This document shows positions 27,087-36,724 of a stretch of 64,000 bases of DNA, piece after piece. Source of the stretch: Martelella endophytica (GTDB lineage: Bacteria; Pseudomonadota; Alphaproteobacteria; Rhizobiales; Rhizobiaceae); the NCBI RefSeq assembly GCF_000960975.1, contig NZ_CP010803.1, positions 1,887,944-1,951,943 of the forward strand. Direction: 5' to 3'. Within the stretch, counting starts at the first letter, position 1; every line of letters begins with the position of its first letter. The position numbers were made by a program, and so were the translations under genes. The notes beneath the pieces were generated by a model. The model saw only the letters and a program-made list of their open reading frames with translations. It had not been told where the DNA came from and searched no databases.

Positions 27087-28037
27087 ATGCATAAACGAAT
27101 GCTCGGACGGACGGGAATGGAAATCGCGCCGATCGTCTTTGGCGGCAATGTCTTCGGGTGGACGGCGGACGAGGCGACCTCGTTCGACCTGCTCGACCGC
27201 TTCGTCGGCGCCGGCTTCAACGCGATCGACACGGCGGATGTCTATTCACGCTGGATACCCGGCAATTCGGGTGGCGAATCGGAGACGATCATCGGCGACT
27301 GGCTTCAGCGCGGCGGTGTTTCGCGCGACGAGGTGATCATCGTCACCAAGGTCGGCTCCGACATGGGCGACGGCCGCAAGGGCCTCAAGGAAGACTGGAT
27401 CATGCAGGCGGTGGAGGATTCGCTCAGGCGGCTCAAGACCGACTACATCGATGTCTATCTCGCCCACCGGCCCGATCCGGACACGCCCTATGAGGAAACC
27501 ATCGCCGCCTTCACCAAGCTCAGGGAGCAGGGCAAGGTCCGCGCCATTGGCGCCTCGAATTTCAGCGCGGAACAGCTGGAGGAGACGCTGAGGCTCGCCG
27601 AGCAGACCGGCCGCGCCCGCTTCGATGTACTGCAGCCGGAATATAATCTCTATGCGCGCTCTGGCTTCGAAGGGGCGCTCGCCGAGCTCTGCGTCGAGCA
27701 CGATATCGGCGTCATCCCCTATTACAGCCTCGCCTCCGGCTTCCTCACCGGCAAGTACAAGTCGGCGGAAGACACTGAAGGGGCGGCGCGTGGCGGCGGC
27801 GTGGCGAAATATTTCGACGATCGCGGGCGGCGCATTCTCGCGGCCCTCGAACAGGTGGCCGGCGAGACCGGCGAAACACCTGCCACGATCGCGCTTGCCT
27901 GGCTGATGACGCGACGCGGTGTCACCGCGCCGATCGTCAGTGCTTCGAAGCCGGAACAGATGGACGCAATGCTGAAGGCGCCCGAAGTCGCGCTTTCAGC
28001 GGAGGCGCTCGAAATCCTGCAGGAGGCCGGTGAATGA
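27087..28037 (+). CDS. Aldo/keto reductase
   Basis: 316 residues. Starts MHKRMLGRTGMEIAPIVFGGNVFGW. The catalytic Asp and Tyr lie in NAIDTADVYSRW, and Lys in VIIVTKVG. IDVYLAHRPDPDTPYEET supplies the His region, and the C-terminal NADPH-binding loop (APIVSASKPEQM) is present. An (alpha/beta)8 barrel enzyme reducing carbonyls with NADPH; substrate unknown. The ATG at 27087 has GGAGGAGG 8-15 nt upstream. Its stop overlaps the following GNAT gene (ATGA). Confidence 0.92.
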   Translation: MHKRMLGRTGMEIAPIVFGGNVFGWTADEATSFDLLDRFVGAGFNAIDTADVYSRWIPGNSGGESETIIGDWLQRGGVSRDEVIIVTKVGSDMGDGRKGLKEDWIMQAVEDSLRRLKTDYIDVYLAHRPDPDTPYEETIAAFTKLREQGKVRAIGASNFSAEQLEETLRLAEQTGRARFDVLQPEYNLYARSGFEGALAELCVEHDIGVIPYYSLASGFLTGKYKSAEDTEGAARGGGVAKYFDDRGRRILAALEQVAGETGETPATIALAWLMTRRGVTAPIVSASKPEQMDAMLKAPEVALSAEALEILQEAGE

Positions 28038-28489
28038 GCGGTGTCGTCGTTCGTACGGCGGTTGCCGCGGACAGGGCCGCCTGGGAGCCGCTGTGGCAGG
28101 CTTATCTTCTCTTCTACGGCAGAAAGGATCTGCCGGCCGACGTCACCGAAATGACCTGGTCGCGCATCATCGATCCGGTCAGCAACGTGTTCACCCGGCT
28201 TGCCGTTGTCGATGGCAAGGTGCGGGGCTTTGCGACCTGCATCCTGCATCCGCGTACCTGGGCGATCGAGCCCGCCTGCTATCTGGAAGACCTCTATGTT
28301 GACGAGGCCACGCGCGGCAAGGGCCTCGGCCGGGCGCTGATCGACGACCTCATCGCGATGGGCCGGCGTGATGGCTGGACCAATCTCTACTGGCACACCG
28401 AAACCACCAACGCCACTGCGCGGCGGCTTTATGATCGCTACGACAAGGCCGATGGCTTTGTGCGCTATCGACTGCCACTGAAGGGGTAG
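28034..28489 (+). CDS. GNAT-family N-acetyltransferase
   Basis: 151 residues. GNAT signature LEDLYVDEATRGKGLGRALIDDLI (acetyl-CoA binding, R-G-K-G-L-G) and a C-terminal YWHTETTNATARRLYDRY strand/helix. Probably acetylates a small amine or amino acid; acceptor unknown. Overlaps the aldo/keto reductase by 4 nt, so the two are one operon. The dispersed repeat B begins 38 nt past the stop. Confidence 0.88.
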   Translation: MSGVVVRTAVAADRAAWEPLWQAYLLFYGRKDLPADVTEMTWSRIIDPVSNVFTRLAVVDGKVRGFATCILHPRTWAIEPACYLEDLYVDEATRGKGLGRALIDDLIAMGRRDGWTNLYWHTETTNATARRLYDRYDKADGFVRYRLPLKG

Positions 28490-28526
28490 GTTCGCGGGAC
28501 GACGGAAAACAATCTTGCCCATTTAG

Positions 28527-28758
28527 CAGGGGAATCGCATATGACGTGGCGGCTTGCCCCCAATACTCTCTCCCGCTCGCGGGAGAGATGCCCCGAAAGG
28601 GGCAGTGAGGGTGGAGAAGCATCTCAGGGTTGTCAGCGTGTCCGTGATGACAGGCTCCCCCCTCACTGTCGCTGTCGCGACATCTCTCCCCTCCGGGGCG
28701 AGAAGGTTTGTGGGCTATGCGGAAAGGCCATATGCGATTGCTCCACCCTCAAGGGGGG
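28527..28758. repeat. Dispersed palindromic intergenic repeat, copy B
   Basis: Second copy of the ~230-bp element seen at 24030-24262, same orientation. Almost identical over the TCTCTCCCGC-GCGGGAGAGATG hairpin, the CCCCGAAAGGGG hairpin and the CGCTGTCGCGACATC / CTCCCCTCCGGGG blocks; the spacer between them has diverged. It fills the 294-nt gap between the GNAT gene and the mutM stop. It can fold into several adjacent hairpins and may end transcription from both sides. Confidence 0.8.
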
Positions 28759-28783
28759 AAGGCGGCGGCGCCATCGGATGCTC

Positions 28784-29674
28784 TCACCCCTTCTGACACG
28801 CCGGGCAATAAAACGTCGAACGGCCGCTCTGCACCGCACGCGCGATCGTGCCGTCGCAATCCGCGTGCCGGCATGGGGCACCTGTCTGGTCGTAGACGGC
28901 AAAGGAATGCTGGAAATAGCCGAGCGTTCCGTCGGTCTTGCGGTGATCGCGCAGCGTCGAGCCGCCGGCTTCGATGGCTTCGGCAATGACATCGCGGATG
29001 GCCGGCACCAGTCGTTTCAGCCCGTCGCGGGGCCTGCCCGTCGGCGTCACCAGATGGCCGGCGGCGCGGAAGGGTGACAGCCGTGACCGCCACAGAGCCT
29101 CGCAGACATAGATATTGCCGAGGCCGGCGATATTGCGCTGGTCGAGAAGTGCGGATTTCAGCGGCTGGGTCTTGCCGGCAAAACGGGTGGCAAGCAAATC
29201 GGCATCGAGGCTGTTGCCGGTCGGCTCCGGACCGAGGCCGGCGAAGCTCGCATCGGCATCGAGACCGGCGCGGGCAATCAGCTTCATGAAGCCGAAACGG
29301 CGAGGGTCGTTGTAGATGATGCGGGTCGCTGGTGCTCCGTCGAGGTGGAAGATGACATGGTCATGCGCCGGCGACGCACCACGCGGGATGTGAAAATCCC
29401 CCGGTGTCTCCGCGATGCCGCCTTCTTCCACCCGGTAGGATCCCGACATGCCGAGATGCGCGACGATGGTCATGCCGTTGTCGAGATCGATGAGCAGATA
29501 TTTCGCGCGTCGCCCGAGCGCCGCGATGCGTTGTCCGGCGACGGCAGTGGCAAAATCGTCGGGGAAGGGGAAGCGCAGGTCTGCCCGGCGCAGTTCCAGT
29601 CTTTCGATTGTGCGGCCTTCCATGGCAGGGGCAAGCCCGCGCCGCACGGTTTCGACTTCCGGCAGTTCCGGCAT
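28784..29674 (-). CDS. mutM: Formamidopyrimidine-DNA glycosylase
   Basis: 296 residues. The N-terminus [14 protein letters not shown] provides the catalytic Pro2 and Glu3 after Met removal. A C-terminal zinc finger ([10 protein letters not shown] ... FYCPACQ) and a helix-two-turn-helix ([15 protein letters not shown]) bind DNA. The enzyme removes 8-oxoguanine and opened-ring purines, part of the GO repair system together with MutT at 23485. Divergent from ubiE, a gene order I recall as typical of rhizobia. Confidence 0.95.
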   Translation of the reverse strand: MPELPEVETVRRGLAPAMEGRTIERLELRRADLRFPFPDDFATAVAGQRIAALGRRAKYLLIDLDNGMTIVAHLGMSGSYRVEEGGIAETPGDFHIPRGASPAHDHVIFHLDGAPATRIIYNDPRRFGFMKLIARAGLDADASFAGLGPEPTGNSLDADLLATRFAGKTQPLKSALLDQRNIAGLGNIYVCEALWRSRLSPFRAAGHLVTPTGRPRDGLKRLVPAIRDVIAEAIEAGGSTLRDHRKTDGTLGYFQHSFAVYDQTGAPCRHADCDGTIARAVQSGRSTFYCPACQKG

Positions 29675-29797
29675 TTAATTCAGGCCTTTGGCGTTTCGTT
29701 TTTGTCTGTTTCGGTTTATAGCCGCATTGCCGGAGAGATAGCGCAATGAATTGCGTTTCGCTATGGTCGGTGCAATTTGAAAGATGAGGTGCGCGAA

Positions 29798-30574
29798 ATG
29801 GCAGACAGCCGGACCCGAGCCGATGGCGGCATGGAAACTTCCTTCGGCTTCCGCGATGTCGCCGATGGTGACAAGCAGCCGCTGGTCAACGACGTCTTCC
29901 ACAAGGTCGCCAAGCGCTACGACATCATGAACGACGTCATGTCGGTCGGCCTGCACCGCGCCTGGAAGAACGGCATGATTGCGGCGCTGAACCCGCCCTC
30001 CGATCCCGATTATCATGTGCTCGACGTTGCCGGCGGAACGGGTGACATCGCCTTCCGCATCATCGAGGCCTCGCACAAGCTGGCGCAGGCGACCGTGCTC
30101 GACATCAATGGCTCGATGCTCTCCGTCGGCGAAGAGCGCGCCAGGAAGAAGGGCATTGCCGACAACCTCACCTTCGTCGAGGCCAATGCCGAGGAACTGC
30201 CCTTCGACGACAAGACTTTCGACGCCTACACGATCGCCTTCGGCATCCGCAATGTGCCGCATATCGACAAGGCGCTTTCGGAGGCCTATCGCGTGCTGAA
30301 GCGCGGCGGCCGTCTTCTGGTGCTGGAGTTTTCCGAGGTCGAGGTGCCGATCCTCGATCAGGTCTATGACCTCTGGTCGTTCCACGCCATTCCGCGTGTG
30401 GGCAAGGCGATCGCCGGTGATGGCGAGCCCTATCGCTACCTTGTCGAATCGATCCGCAAGTTCCCGAACCAGCAGGATTTCGCGAAGATGATCGAGCGCG
30501 CCGGCTTCTCGCGCGTCAAGTTCACCAACTATTCCGGCGGCATTGCCGCGCTTCATTCCGGCTGGAAGCTGTAG
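29798..30574 (+). CDS. ubiE: Ubiquinone/menaquinone biosynthesis C-methyltransferase
   Basis: 258 residues. SAM-binding motif [14 protein letters not shown] at 74-86, motif II-like [19 protein letters not shown] and the family block [11 protein letters not shown] and [14 protein letters not shown]. UbiE methylates the quinone ring in ubiquinone synthesis on the inner face of the cytoplasmic membrane. I chose ATG at 29798 (GATGAGG upstream); a TTG at 29777 would add seven residues. Followed 9 nt later by ubiB, one operon. Confidence 0.94.
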   Translation: MADSRTRADGGMETSFGFRDVADGDKQPLVNDVFHKVAKRYDIMNDVMSVGLHRAWKNGMIAALNPPSDPDYHVLDVAGGTGDIAFRIIEASHKLAQATVLDINGSMLSVGEERARKKGIADNLTFVEANAEELPFDDKTFDAYTIAFGIRNVPHIDKALSEAYRVLKRGGRLLVLEFSEVEVPILDQVYDLWSFHAIPRVGKAIAGDGEPYRYLVESIRKFPNQQDFAKMIERAGFSRVKFTNYSGGIAALHSGWKL

Positions 30575-30583
30575 GCATTATTG

Positions 30584-32173
30584 ATGGGCGCTTTCCGATC
30601 CTACATGAACCTCATCGGCGTCGGCTGGGTGCTGACGCGCGAGGGGGTGATCAATGCGCTGCCATCGGAAGGCCTGCCGACGATGGCGCGCCTGATGAAG
30701 GCGATGCTGGTGCCGCTGGCCCGCCCGCGCTCGCGCAAGGAGGCGCGCTCTGACCGGATCGGCAAGGCCGTCTCGCGCCTTGGGCCGTCCTATGTGAAGA
30801 TGGGCCAGTTTCTGGCAACCCGGCCGGATGTCGTCGGCGATGGTTTTGCCAATGATCTCGCCCAGCTGCAGGACCGCATGCCGTTCTTCCCGGTGGAGGC
30901 GTCCAAGGCGACGATCCGCGGCTCGCTCGGCCGCACGGTCGAGGACCTCTATACCGAATTTTCCGATCCCATCGCCGCGGCCTCGATCGCGCAGGTGCAT
31001 CCGGCGAAGGTTCTGACGCCCGAGGGCGAGAAGAAGGTCGCCGTCAAGGTGATCCGTCCCGGCATCCGCCAGCGCTTCAACGAGGATCTCGGCGCCATGT
31101 ATCTGGTGGCGCATCTGCAGGAGCGCTTCGTGCGCTCCAGTCGGCGTCTGCGCCCGGTCGAGGTCACGCGCACGCTGGAACAGACCACCCGCATCGAGAT
31201 GGATCTCCGGCTGGAAGCCGCCGCGATCTCGGAAATGACGGAAAACACCGCCCATGATCCGGGCTTCCGCCTGCCAAAGGTCGATTGGGAGCGCACCGGC
31301 CGCGATGTCGTTACCATGGAGTGGATCGACGGCATCAAGATGTCGGATCTCGAAGCGCTGAAGGCGTCCGGCCACAATCTGGAAGAACTTGCGGTCACCC
31401 TGATCCAGTCCTTTCTGCGGCATACGCTGAGGGACGGCTTCTTCCACGCCGACATGCATCCCGGCAATCTCTTCGTCGACAATGACGGCATGATCGTCGC
31501 CGTCGACATGGGCATTGTCGGCCGGCTCGGAAAGAAGGAGCGGCGGGTTCTCGCCGAAATCCTCTACGGCTTCATCACCCGCGACTACATGCGTGTGGCC
31601 GAAGCCCATTTCGAGGCGGGTTACGTGCCGGGGCACCACAACAAGGCCTCGTTCGCGCAGGCGATCCGCGCCATCGGCGAGCCGATCCACGGCCAGTCGG
31701 CGGAGACCATTTCGATGGGCAAGCTGCTGACGCTGCTGTTCGAGATCACCGAAATCTTCGAGATGTCGACGCAGACGCAGTTGATCAACCTGCAGAAGAC
31801 CATGGTCGTCGTCGAGGGCGTGTCGCGCATGCTCGATCCGCATTTCAACATGTGGAAGGCGGCCGAACCGGTAGTCTCGACCTGGATCGAGCATAATCTC
31901 GGCCCCCGCCGGGTGCTGGCAGACATGCAGGACGGCCTGAAGGCGGCGCTGAAGCTCGCCGAGGCTTTGCCCGAGATCGCCGACAAGACCGAGACCTTCC
32001 ATAACGAAATCGTCGCGATGAGCGAGAAAGGTCTGCGCTTCGACGAGAGCACAGCCGAAGCCATCGGCCGCGCCGAAGCTCGCCACACCCGTTCGGGTCG
32101 CGTGGCGCTGTGGCTGATCGCGCTGGTGATGGTCTACCTCGCCGGTATGGCTTCGTTCATGTGGCTGAGGTAG
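30584..32173 (+). CDS. ubiB: Ubiquinone biosynthesis kinase-like protein UbiB
   Basis: 529 residues. ADCK/UbiB atypical kinase: KMGQ (72-75) is the family's KxGQ motif, AAASIAQVHPAKV corresponds to the Ala-rich nucleotide loop, and FHADMHPGNLFVDNDG with VAVDMG carries the catalytic and metal-binding aspartates. A hydrophobic C-terminal anchor (LWLIALVMVYLAGMASFMWL) places it at the membrane. It supports ubiquinone assembly and probably binds or extracts quinone intermediates; it is not itself a hydroxylase. The ATG at 30584 is preceded by an in-frame TTG. Confidence 0.94.
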   Translation: MGAFRSYMNLIGVGWVLTREGVINALPSEGLPTMARLMKAMLVPLARPRSRKEARSDRIGKAVSRLGPSYVKMGQFLATRPDVVGDGFANDLAQLQDRMPFFPVEASKATIRGSLGRTVEDLYTEFSDPIAAASIAQVHPAKVLTPEGEKKVAVKVIRPGIRQRFNEDLGAMYLVAHLQERFVRSSRRLRPVEVTRTLEQTTRIEMDLRLEAAAISEMTENTAHDPGFRLPKVDWERTGRDVVTMEWIDGIKMSDLEALKASGHNLEELAVTLIQSFLRHTLRDGFFHADMHPGNLFVDNDGMIVAVDMGIVGRLGKKERRVLAEILYGFITRDYMRVAEAHFEAGYVPGHHNKASFAQAIRAIGEPIHGQSAETISMGKLLTLLFEITEIFEMSTQTQLINLQKTMVVVEGVSRMLDPHFNMWKAAEPVVSTWIEHNLGPRRVLADMQDGLKAALKLAEALPEIADKTETFHNEIVAMSEKGLRFDESTAEAIGRAEARHTRSGRVALWLIALVMVYLAGMASFMWLR

Positions 32174-32302
32174 GGCGATGATGACTTTTGGCGCTCTGCC
32201 GCATAGCCCCCTTCAATTCGCGCGCGCCTCCACGCAGAGGCTTGCTGCCAAGCCAGATTTCCGGGGCCGGTGTCGCCCCTCTCATTCTACGGAGCATTGC
32301 TG

Positions 32303-33586
32303 ATGCGCATTGGCGGGCGTCTCGCGGGCGCGATCGAGGTTCTGGCTGAAGTGGAGGAGCGCAGGCGGCCGATTGCCAATGCGCTGAAGGACTGGGGTAC
32401 GGCGCACCGTTTCGCCGGCTCCGGCGACCGGGCGGCGATTGGCAACATCGTCTATGACGCGTTGCGCTGCAAGCTTTCCCACGCCTTTCTGATGGACGAC
32501 GGAAGTCCGGCGGCGCTCGCCCATGCCGTGCTCTACCGGCAATGGGGCATTTCGCCGGAAACGCTTGCCGGCATGCTGGACGGCGACAAGTTTGCGCCGG
32601 AGCCGCTTCCCGAAGCAACGCTGGCCGCTTTCAACAGCCGCAGTCTCGCCGATGCGCCGGATGCCGTGCGGGGTGACCTGCCGGAGTGGATCGTGCCGGC
32701 CTTTCAGGAGAATTTTGGCGAAGGCTGGCTCGCCGAAGCCGAGGCGCTGAACCTGCGCCCGCCGCTCGACCTGCGCGTCAACACGCTGAAGGCGGACCGG
32801 GAGAAGGTGAAGAAGGCGCTTTCGCGCGCCGGTGCTGATCTTTCCGCGATCGCGCCGAACGGGTTGCGCATTCCGCCGGGTGCGGGTCCGGATCGCCTGC
32901 CGAACGTTACCGCCGAACTTTCCTTCCAGAAGGGCTGGTTCGAGGTGCAGGACGAGGGCTCGCAGATCGTGGCTCGGCTGGTCGATGCCAAGGCCGGCCA
33001 GCAGGTGCTTGACTACTGCGCGGGCGGTGGCGGCAAGACGCTGGCGCTTGCAGCGGCCATGGACAATGCCGGGCAGGTTCACGCCTATGACGCAGACCGC
33101 ACGCGGCTTGCGCCGATCATCGAGCGGCTGCGCCGCGCCGGCACCCGCAATGTCCAGGTGCATGACGATGCCGCAGGCCTCGAGGGTCTGCAATTCGACC
33201 GCGTGCTGGTCGATGCCCCCTGCACGGGCACCGGCACCTGGCGCCGCCGGCCCGACATCAAGTGGCGGCTTTCGGAAAAGAACCTCGAGGAGCGCACGAC
33301 CCAGCAGGCCGAGGTGCTTGCCGCGGCCTCTCGTTTCGTGAAGCCGGGCGGCGCGCTCGTTTATGTCACGTGTTCGCTGCTGCCGGCGGAAAACCAGAAC
33401 CAGGTGCAAGCCTTCCTGGCCGCCAATCCGGACTTTTCGGCGGAGCCGGTCGAAACGCTCTGGCCGGGTCTGTTCCCGGGCGTTGCAGCGCACCCGCATT
33501 TCACCGCAGGCGCGTTTGCCACGCTGACGCCTGCCATCACCGGGACCGATGGTTTCTTCTGCGCGATCCTCCGCAAACGCGTCTGA
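32303..33586 (+). CDS. RsmB/NOP-family rRNA (cytosine-C5) methyltransferase
   Basis: 427 residues. An N-terminal NusB-like helical part (MRIGGRLAGAIEVLAEVEERRRP, GDRAAIGNIVYDAL) precedes the methyltransferase domain. That domain has SAM-site VLDYCAGGGGKTLALA, VDAPCTGTGTWRRRPD with the Pro-Cys motif, and VYVTCSLLPAENQNQV with the second catalytic Cys. It would make m5C in 16S rRNA (RsmB-like). The ATG at 32303 has GGAG about 9 nt upstream; the frame upstream from 32270 is not needed. In many rhizobia this gene neighbours guaA; here a four-gene iron-type cluster lies between. Confidence 0.88.
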   Translation: MRIGGRLAGAIEVLAEVEERRRPIANALKDWGTAHRFAGSGDRAAIGNIVYDALRCKLSHAFLMDDGSPAALAHAVLYRQWGISPETLAGMLDGDKFAPEPLPEATLAAFNSRSLADAPDAVRGDLPEWIVPAFQENFGEGWLAEAEALNLRPPLDLRVNTLKADREKVKKALSRAGADLSAIAPNGLRIPPGAGPDRLPNVTAELSFQKGWFEVQDEGSQIVARLVDAKAGQQVLDYCAGGGGKTLALAAAMDNAGQVHAYDADRTRLAPIIERLRRAGTRNVQVHDDAAGLEGLQFDRVLVDAPCTGTGTWRRRPDIKWRLSEKNLEERTTQQAEVLAAASRFVKPGGALVYVTCSLLPAENQNQVQAFLAANPDFSAEPVETLWPGLFPGVAAHPHFTAGAFATLTPAITGTDGFFCAILRKRV

Positions 33587-33709
33587 AATTGACGATCCGC
33601 AAAGCCAGGACGGCCGCGGATGGCTTATTGCGTTCCGTTAACTGGATTATTTGACACTAGTTTGTTTTTCCTTCATGTAGGCCCGAGCATCATTGAAGGA
33701 GAGGGACCT

Positions 33710-34987
33710 ATGATGAACTTCAGAAAACGTGCCGTTCTGGCTGGTTTTGCCGCGTCCACGGCACTCGCCGCACCCGCATTCGCAGCCGATGTCACGCCTG
33801 AGGCGGTGGTGAAGCATTACGCCGATGTTGCGCTTGCTAAATACCAGGATTCGCTGACAACGGCCGAGGCACTGGACGCTGCCATCGATGCTTTCCTCGA
33901 GAACCCGAGCGAGGAAACCCAGAACGCCGCCAAGGAAGCCTGGATCGCCGCACGCGTTCCGTATCAGCAGACCGAGGTCTATCGCTTCGGCAACCCGACC
34001 GTTGACGACTGGGAAGGCAAGGTCAACGCCTGGCCGCTGGACGAAGGCCTGATCGATTACGTCGATGCCTCCTACGGCATGGAGAGCGACGAAAACAGCC
34101 TCTACACCGCCAATGTCATCGCCAATTCCGAGATCATGATCAACGGCGAAAGCGTCGATACCACCGAGATCACGCCGGTGCTGCTCTCCGACACGCTGCA
34201 GGAAGCCGGCGATATCGAGGCCAATGTCGCGACCGGTTACCATGCCATCGAATTCCTCCTGTGGGGACAGGATCTGAACGGCACGGATGCGGGTGCGGGC
34301 GAGCGCTCCTACACCGACTACCTCAGCGACGGCTGCACCAACGGCAATTGCGACCGCCGCGCCGCCTACCTCTCGGCTGCCTCCGAGCTTCTCATCTCCG
34401 ACCTGCAGGACATCGTTTCGGCATGGGAAGAGGGTGGCGAGGCTTACACCTACGTCACCGAGGATCCGACGCGCGGTATCGCCGCCATCCTCACCGGCAT
34501 GGGTTCGCTCTCCTATGGTGAGCTTGCCGGCGAGCGCATGAAGCTCGGCCTGCTGCTGCACGATCCGGAGGAAGAGCATGATTGCTTCTCCGACAACACC
34601 CATGCCTCGCACCTGAACGACGCGATAGGCATCCTGCAGGCCTATACCGGTGAATATACCCGCGTCGACGGCACGGAAGTGTCGGGTCCGTCGGTGTCCG
34701 ATCTGGTCGCTGAAAAGGACCCGGCGCTGGACGAGGAAATCAAGGCAAAGCTCGTGGCTACCGTCGAAGCCATGGAAGCGATGGCCGCACGCGCCGAGGC
34801 CGGCGAAGCCTATGACCAGATGATCGGCGAAGGCAATGACGAGGGCAACGCCACCGTCCAGGCCGCCATCGACGGCCTGATCGAGCAGACGCCTTCCATC
34901 GAACGCGCCATCGCAGCCCTCGAACTCGGTCAGATCGAACTCGAAGGCTCCGACAGCCTGGACAACCCGGACGCCGTGTTCCAGTAA
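33710..34987 (+). CDS. Imelysin-family periplasmic iron-associated protein
   Basis: 425 residues with a Sec signal peptide (MMNFRKRAVLAGFAASTALA, cleavage near AFAAD). The imelysin GxHxxE metal motif is present as G176-Y-H178-A-I-E181, followed by FLLWGQD. ICMP/IrpA-type proteins are periplasmic, often iron-regulated, and implicated in iron uptake. First gene of a cluster with a di-heme oxidoreductase, a second imelysin and a DUF1513 protein. AGGAGAGG lies just before the ATG at 33710 (33713 also possible). A TTGACA at 33651 could be a -35 element, but no clear -10 or Irr/RirA box was recognised. Confidence 0.9.
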   Translation: MMNFRKRAVLAGFAASTALAAPAFAADVTPEAVVKHYADVALAKYQDSLTTAEALDAAIDAFLENPSEETQNAAKEAWIAARVPYQQTEVYRFGNPTVDDWEGKVNAWPLDEGLIDYVDASYGMESDENSLYTANVIANSEIMINGESVDTTEITPVLLSDTLQEAGDIEANVATGYHAIEFLLWGQDLNGTDAGAGERSYTDYLSDGCTNGNCDRRAAYLSAASELLISDLQDIVSAWEEGGEAYTYVTEDPTRGIAAILTGMGSLSYGELAGERMKLGLLLHDPEEEHDCFSDNTHASHLNDAIGILQAYTGEYTRVDGTEVSGPSVSDLVAEKDPALDEEIKAKLVATVEAMEAMAARAEAGEAYDQMIGEGNDEGNATVQAAIDGLIEQTPSIERAIAALELGQIELEGSDSLDNPDAVFQ

Positions 34988-35050
34988 GAATGCGATTGGG
35001 CGGCGCGTACGCACTGCCTGTGGCGGGTGCGCGCGTCCCTTGCATTCTGC

Positions 35051-35079
35051 TTCATCCTCGGGTCAAGCCCGAGGATGAA
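35051..35079. repeat. CTCGGGTCAAGCCCGAG palindrome, copy 2
   Basis: Core at 35057-35073, extended by TTCATC/GATGAA to a 12-bp stem with a 5-nt loop. It lies in the 198-nt gap between the first imelysin gene and the di-heme gene, so it interrupts the cluster and might attenuate it. Confidence 0.8.
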
Positions 35080-35185
35080 GCCGAGAAAGAGGCGTGGCCG
35101 GTTTGCCTGCTGGAGCGCTAATTGGGCGGACGGCGGCATTGCCTTGCCTTGCAACAATAAGGACGGCCGGAACGACCGTGGCGAA

Positions 35186-36724
35186 ATGACAGTGACGAAA
35201 CGGCATCTTCTGGTGACACTGGCAGCGGCTCTGGCCGCTTCTTTGTGTTTTACGGCGGCACATTCCAACGACTGGACGCCGCCGAGCGAGCGAACAGATC
35301 TCAATCCCAAGGATCGAAGCCGCGTCGAAAGCGTCACCCGGCCGACGACAGATTTTTCGAAGGCCGAGCGGTTCGAGACGATGCAGGGCGGGGCCGCGAC
35401 CAGCAAGGCGACCGTCAACCGCGACAGCTTTTCCCACTCCTCCGCCAACATCACCTTCGCGGAAGAAGAAACCTTCAAACTCGGCAATGCGCTGTTCCGC
35501 AAGTTCTGGGTCTCCTCGCCGTCCTCGACGCAGGCCTCCGACGGGCTCGGGCCGCTGTTCAATTCCCGCTCCTGTCAGAGCTGCCATCTCAAGGACGGTC
35601 GCGGCCATCCGCCGGAGGCGGGCGACGATGCAAGCTCGATGTTCCTGAGGCTCGCACGCCCGGCCCGCACGCCGGAGGAGCAGGCGCGGATCGACAGCTA
35701 CGAAACCATCAATTTCCCGGACGAAGTCTATGGCGGCCAGCTGCAGGATTTCGCCGTGCCCGGCCTTGCCGCCGAAGGGCAGATGAAGATCGAATACACG
35801 GAAGAGCCGTTCACGCTTGGTGACGGCACGGTCGTCTTGCTGCGCCATCCTACATATAGCATTGCCGACCTCGCCTATGGTGATCTTGGTCACGACACGA
35901 CGCTGTCGCCGCGTGTCGCCAACCAGATGATCGGCCTCGGCCTCGTGCAGGCCATTCACCCGGCCGACATTCTGGCGAATGCCGATCCCGATGACGCGGA
36001 TGGCGATGGCATCTCCGGCCGGCCGGCGATCGTCAGCGATCATCGCAGCGGCGACGTCAAGCTCGGCCGGTTCGGCTGGAAGGCGCAGAATGCAACAATC
36101 CGCGATCAGTCGTCTGGCGCCTTCTCCGGCGATATCGGCATATCGACGCCTGACGCGCCCAACAATTACGGCGATTGTTCGCCGGCAGAGGCCGAGTGCC
36201 TCGCCATGCCGCATGGCGCCCAGCCGCGTCTCGGCGAAACCGAAGCACCCGACCCGGTGATGGAGCTCGTCACATTCTATTCCGAAAACCTTGCCGTTCC
36301 AGCGCGCCGCGATGTCGATGATCCGCAGGTGCTGCGCGGCAAACAGGTGTTCTACGAGGCCGGCTGCACCAGCTGTCACACGCCCAAATTCGTCACCTCG
36401 CGCGATGCCGAGAACCCGGCTCATCGCTTCCAGCTTATCTGGCCCTATTCCGATTTCCTGCTGCACGACATGGGCGAGGGGCTTGCCGACGGCCAACAGG
36501 TTGGGATGGCCGATGGATTTGAGTGGCGTACCCCGCCGCTCTGGGGCACGGGGTTGACAGAAACGGTCAATGGCCATTCCTTCTTCCTGCATGACGGGCG
36601 CGCCCGCAACCGCACCGAAGCCATCCTCTGGCATGGCGGCGAGGCGGAGGCCGCGCGCGACAATTTTGCCAACGCCCCGGCGGATGACCGGGAGGCCCTG
36701 ATCAAGTTTCTGGAGTCGCTTTGA
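35186..36724 (+). CDS. Di-heme oxidoreductase (DUF1111, thiol-oxidoreductase-like)
   Basis: 512 residues, secreted: the N-terminus MTVTKRHLLVTLAAALAASLCFTAAHS is a signal peptide. Two CxxCH haem-c motifs are present: C130-QSC-H134 and C394-TSC-H398. The family blocks NSRSCQSCHLKDGRG, GRFGWKAQNATI and HDGRARNRTEAILWHGG match the di-heme 'thiol oxidoreductase' family that usually accompanies imelysins. Likely a periplasmic electron-transfer protein, perhaps changing the iron redox state (inference). Its stop TGA overlaps the TTG start of the second imelysin. Confidence 0.9.
   Translation: MTVTKRHLLVTLAAALAASLCFTAAHSNDWTPPSERTDLNPKDRSRVESVTRPTTDFSKAERFETMQGGAATSKATVNRDSFSHSSANITFAEEETFKLGNALFRKFWVSSPSSTQASDGLGPLFNSRSCQSCHLKDGRGHPPEAGDDASSMFLRLARPARTPEEQARIDSYETINFPDEVYGGQLQDFAVPGLAAEGQMKIEYTEEPFTLGDGTVVLLRHPTYSIADLAYGDLGHDTTLSPRVANQMIGLGLVQAIHPADILANADPDDADGDGISGRPAIVSDHRSGDVKLGRFGWKAQNATIRDQSSGAFSGDIGISTPDAPNNYGDCSPAEAECLAMPHGAQPRLGETEAPDPVMELVTFYSENLAVPARRDVDDPQVLRGKQVFYEAGCTSCHTPKFVTSRDAENPAHRFQLIWPYSDFLLHDMGEGLADGQQVGMADGFEWRTPPLWGTGLTETVNGHSFFLHDGRARNRTEAILWHGGEAEAARDNFANAPADDREALIKFLESL

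Noticed and set aside
24030..28758. CRISPR array
   Set aside because: Repeated units are only two, long and 4.5 kb apart, with no regular short spacers and no cas genes.
30578..32086. 502-residue frame antisense to ubiB
   Set aside because: No similarity, opposite to a gene with full kinase-like motifs.
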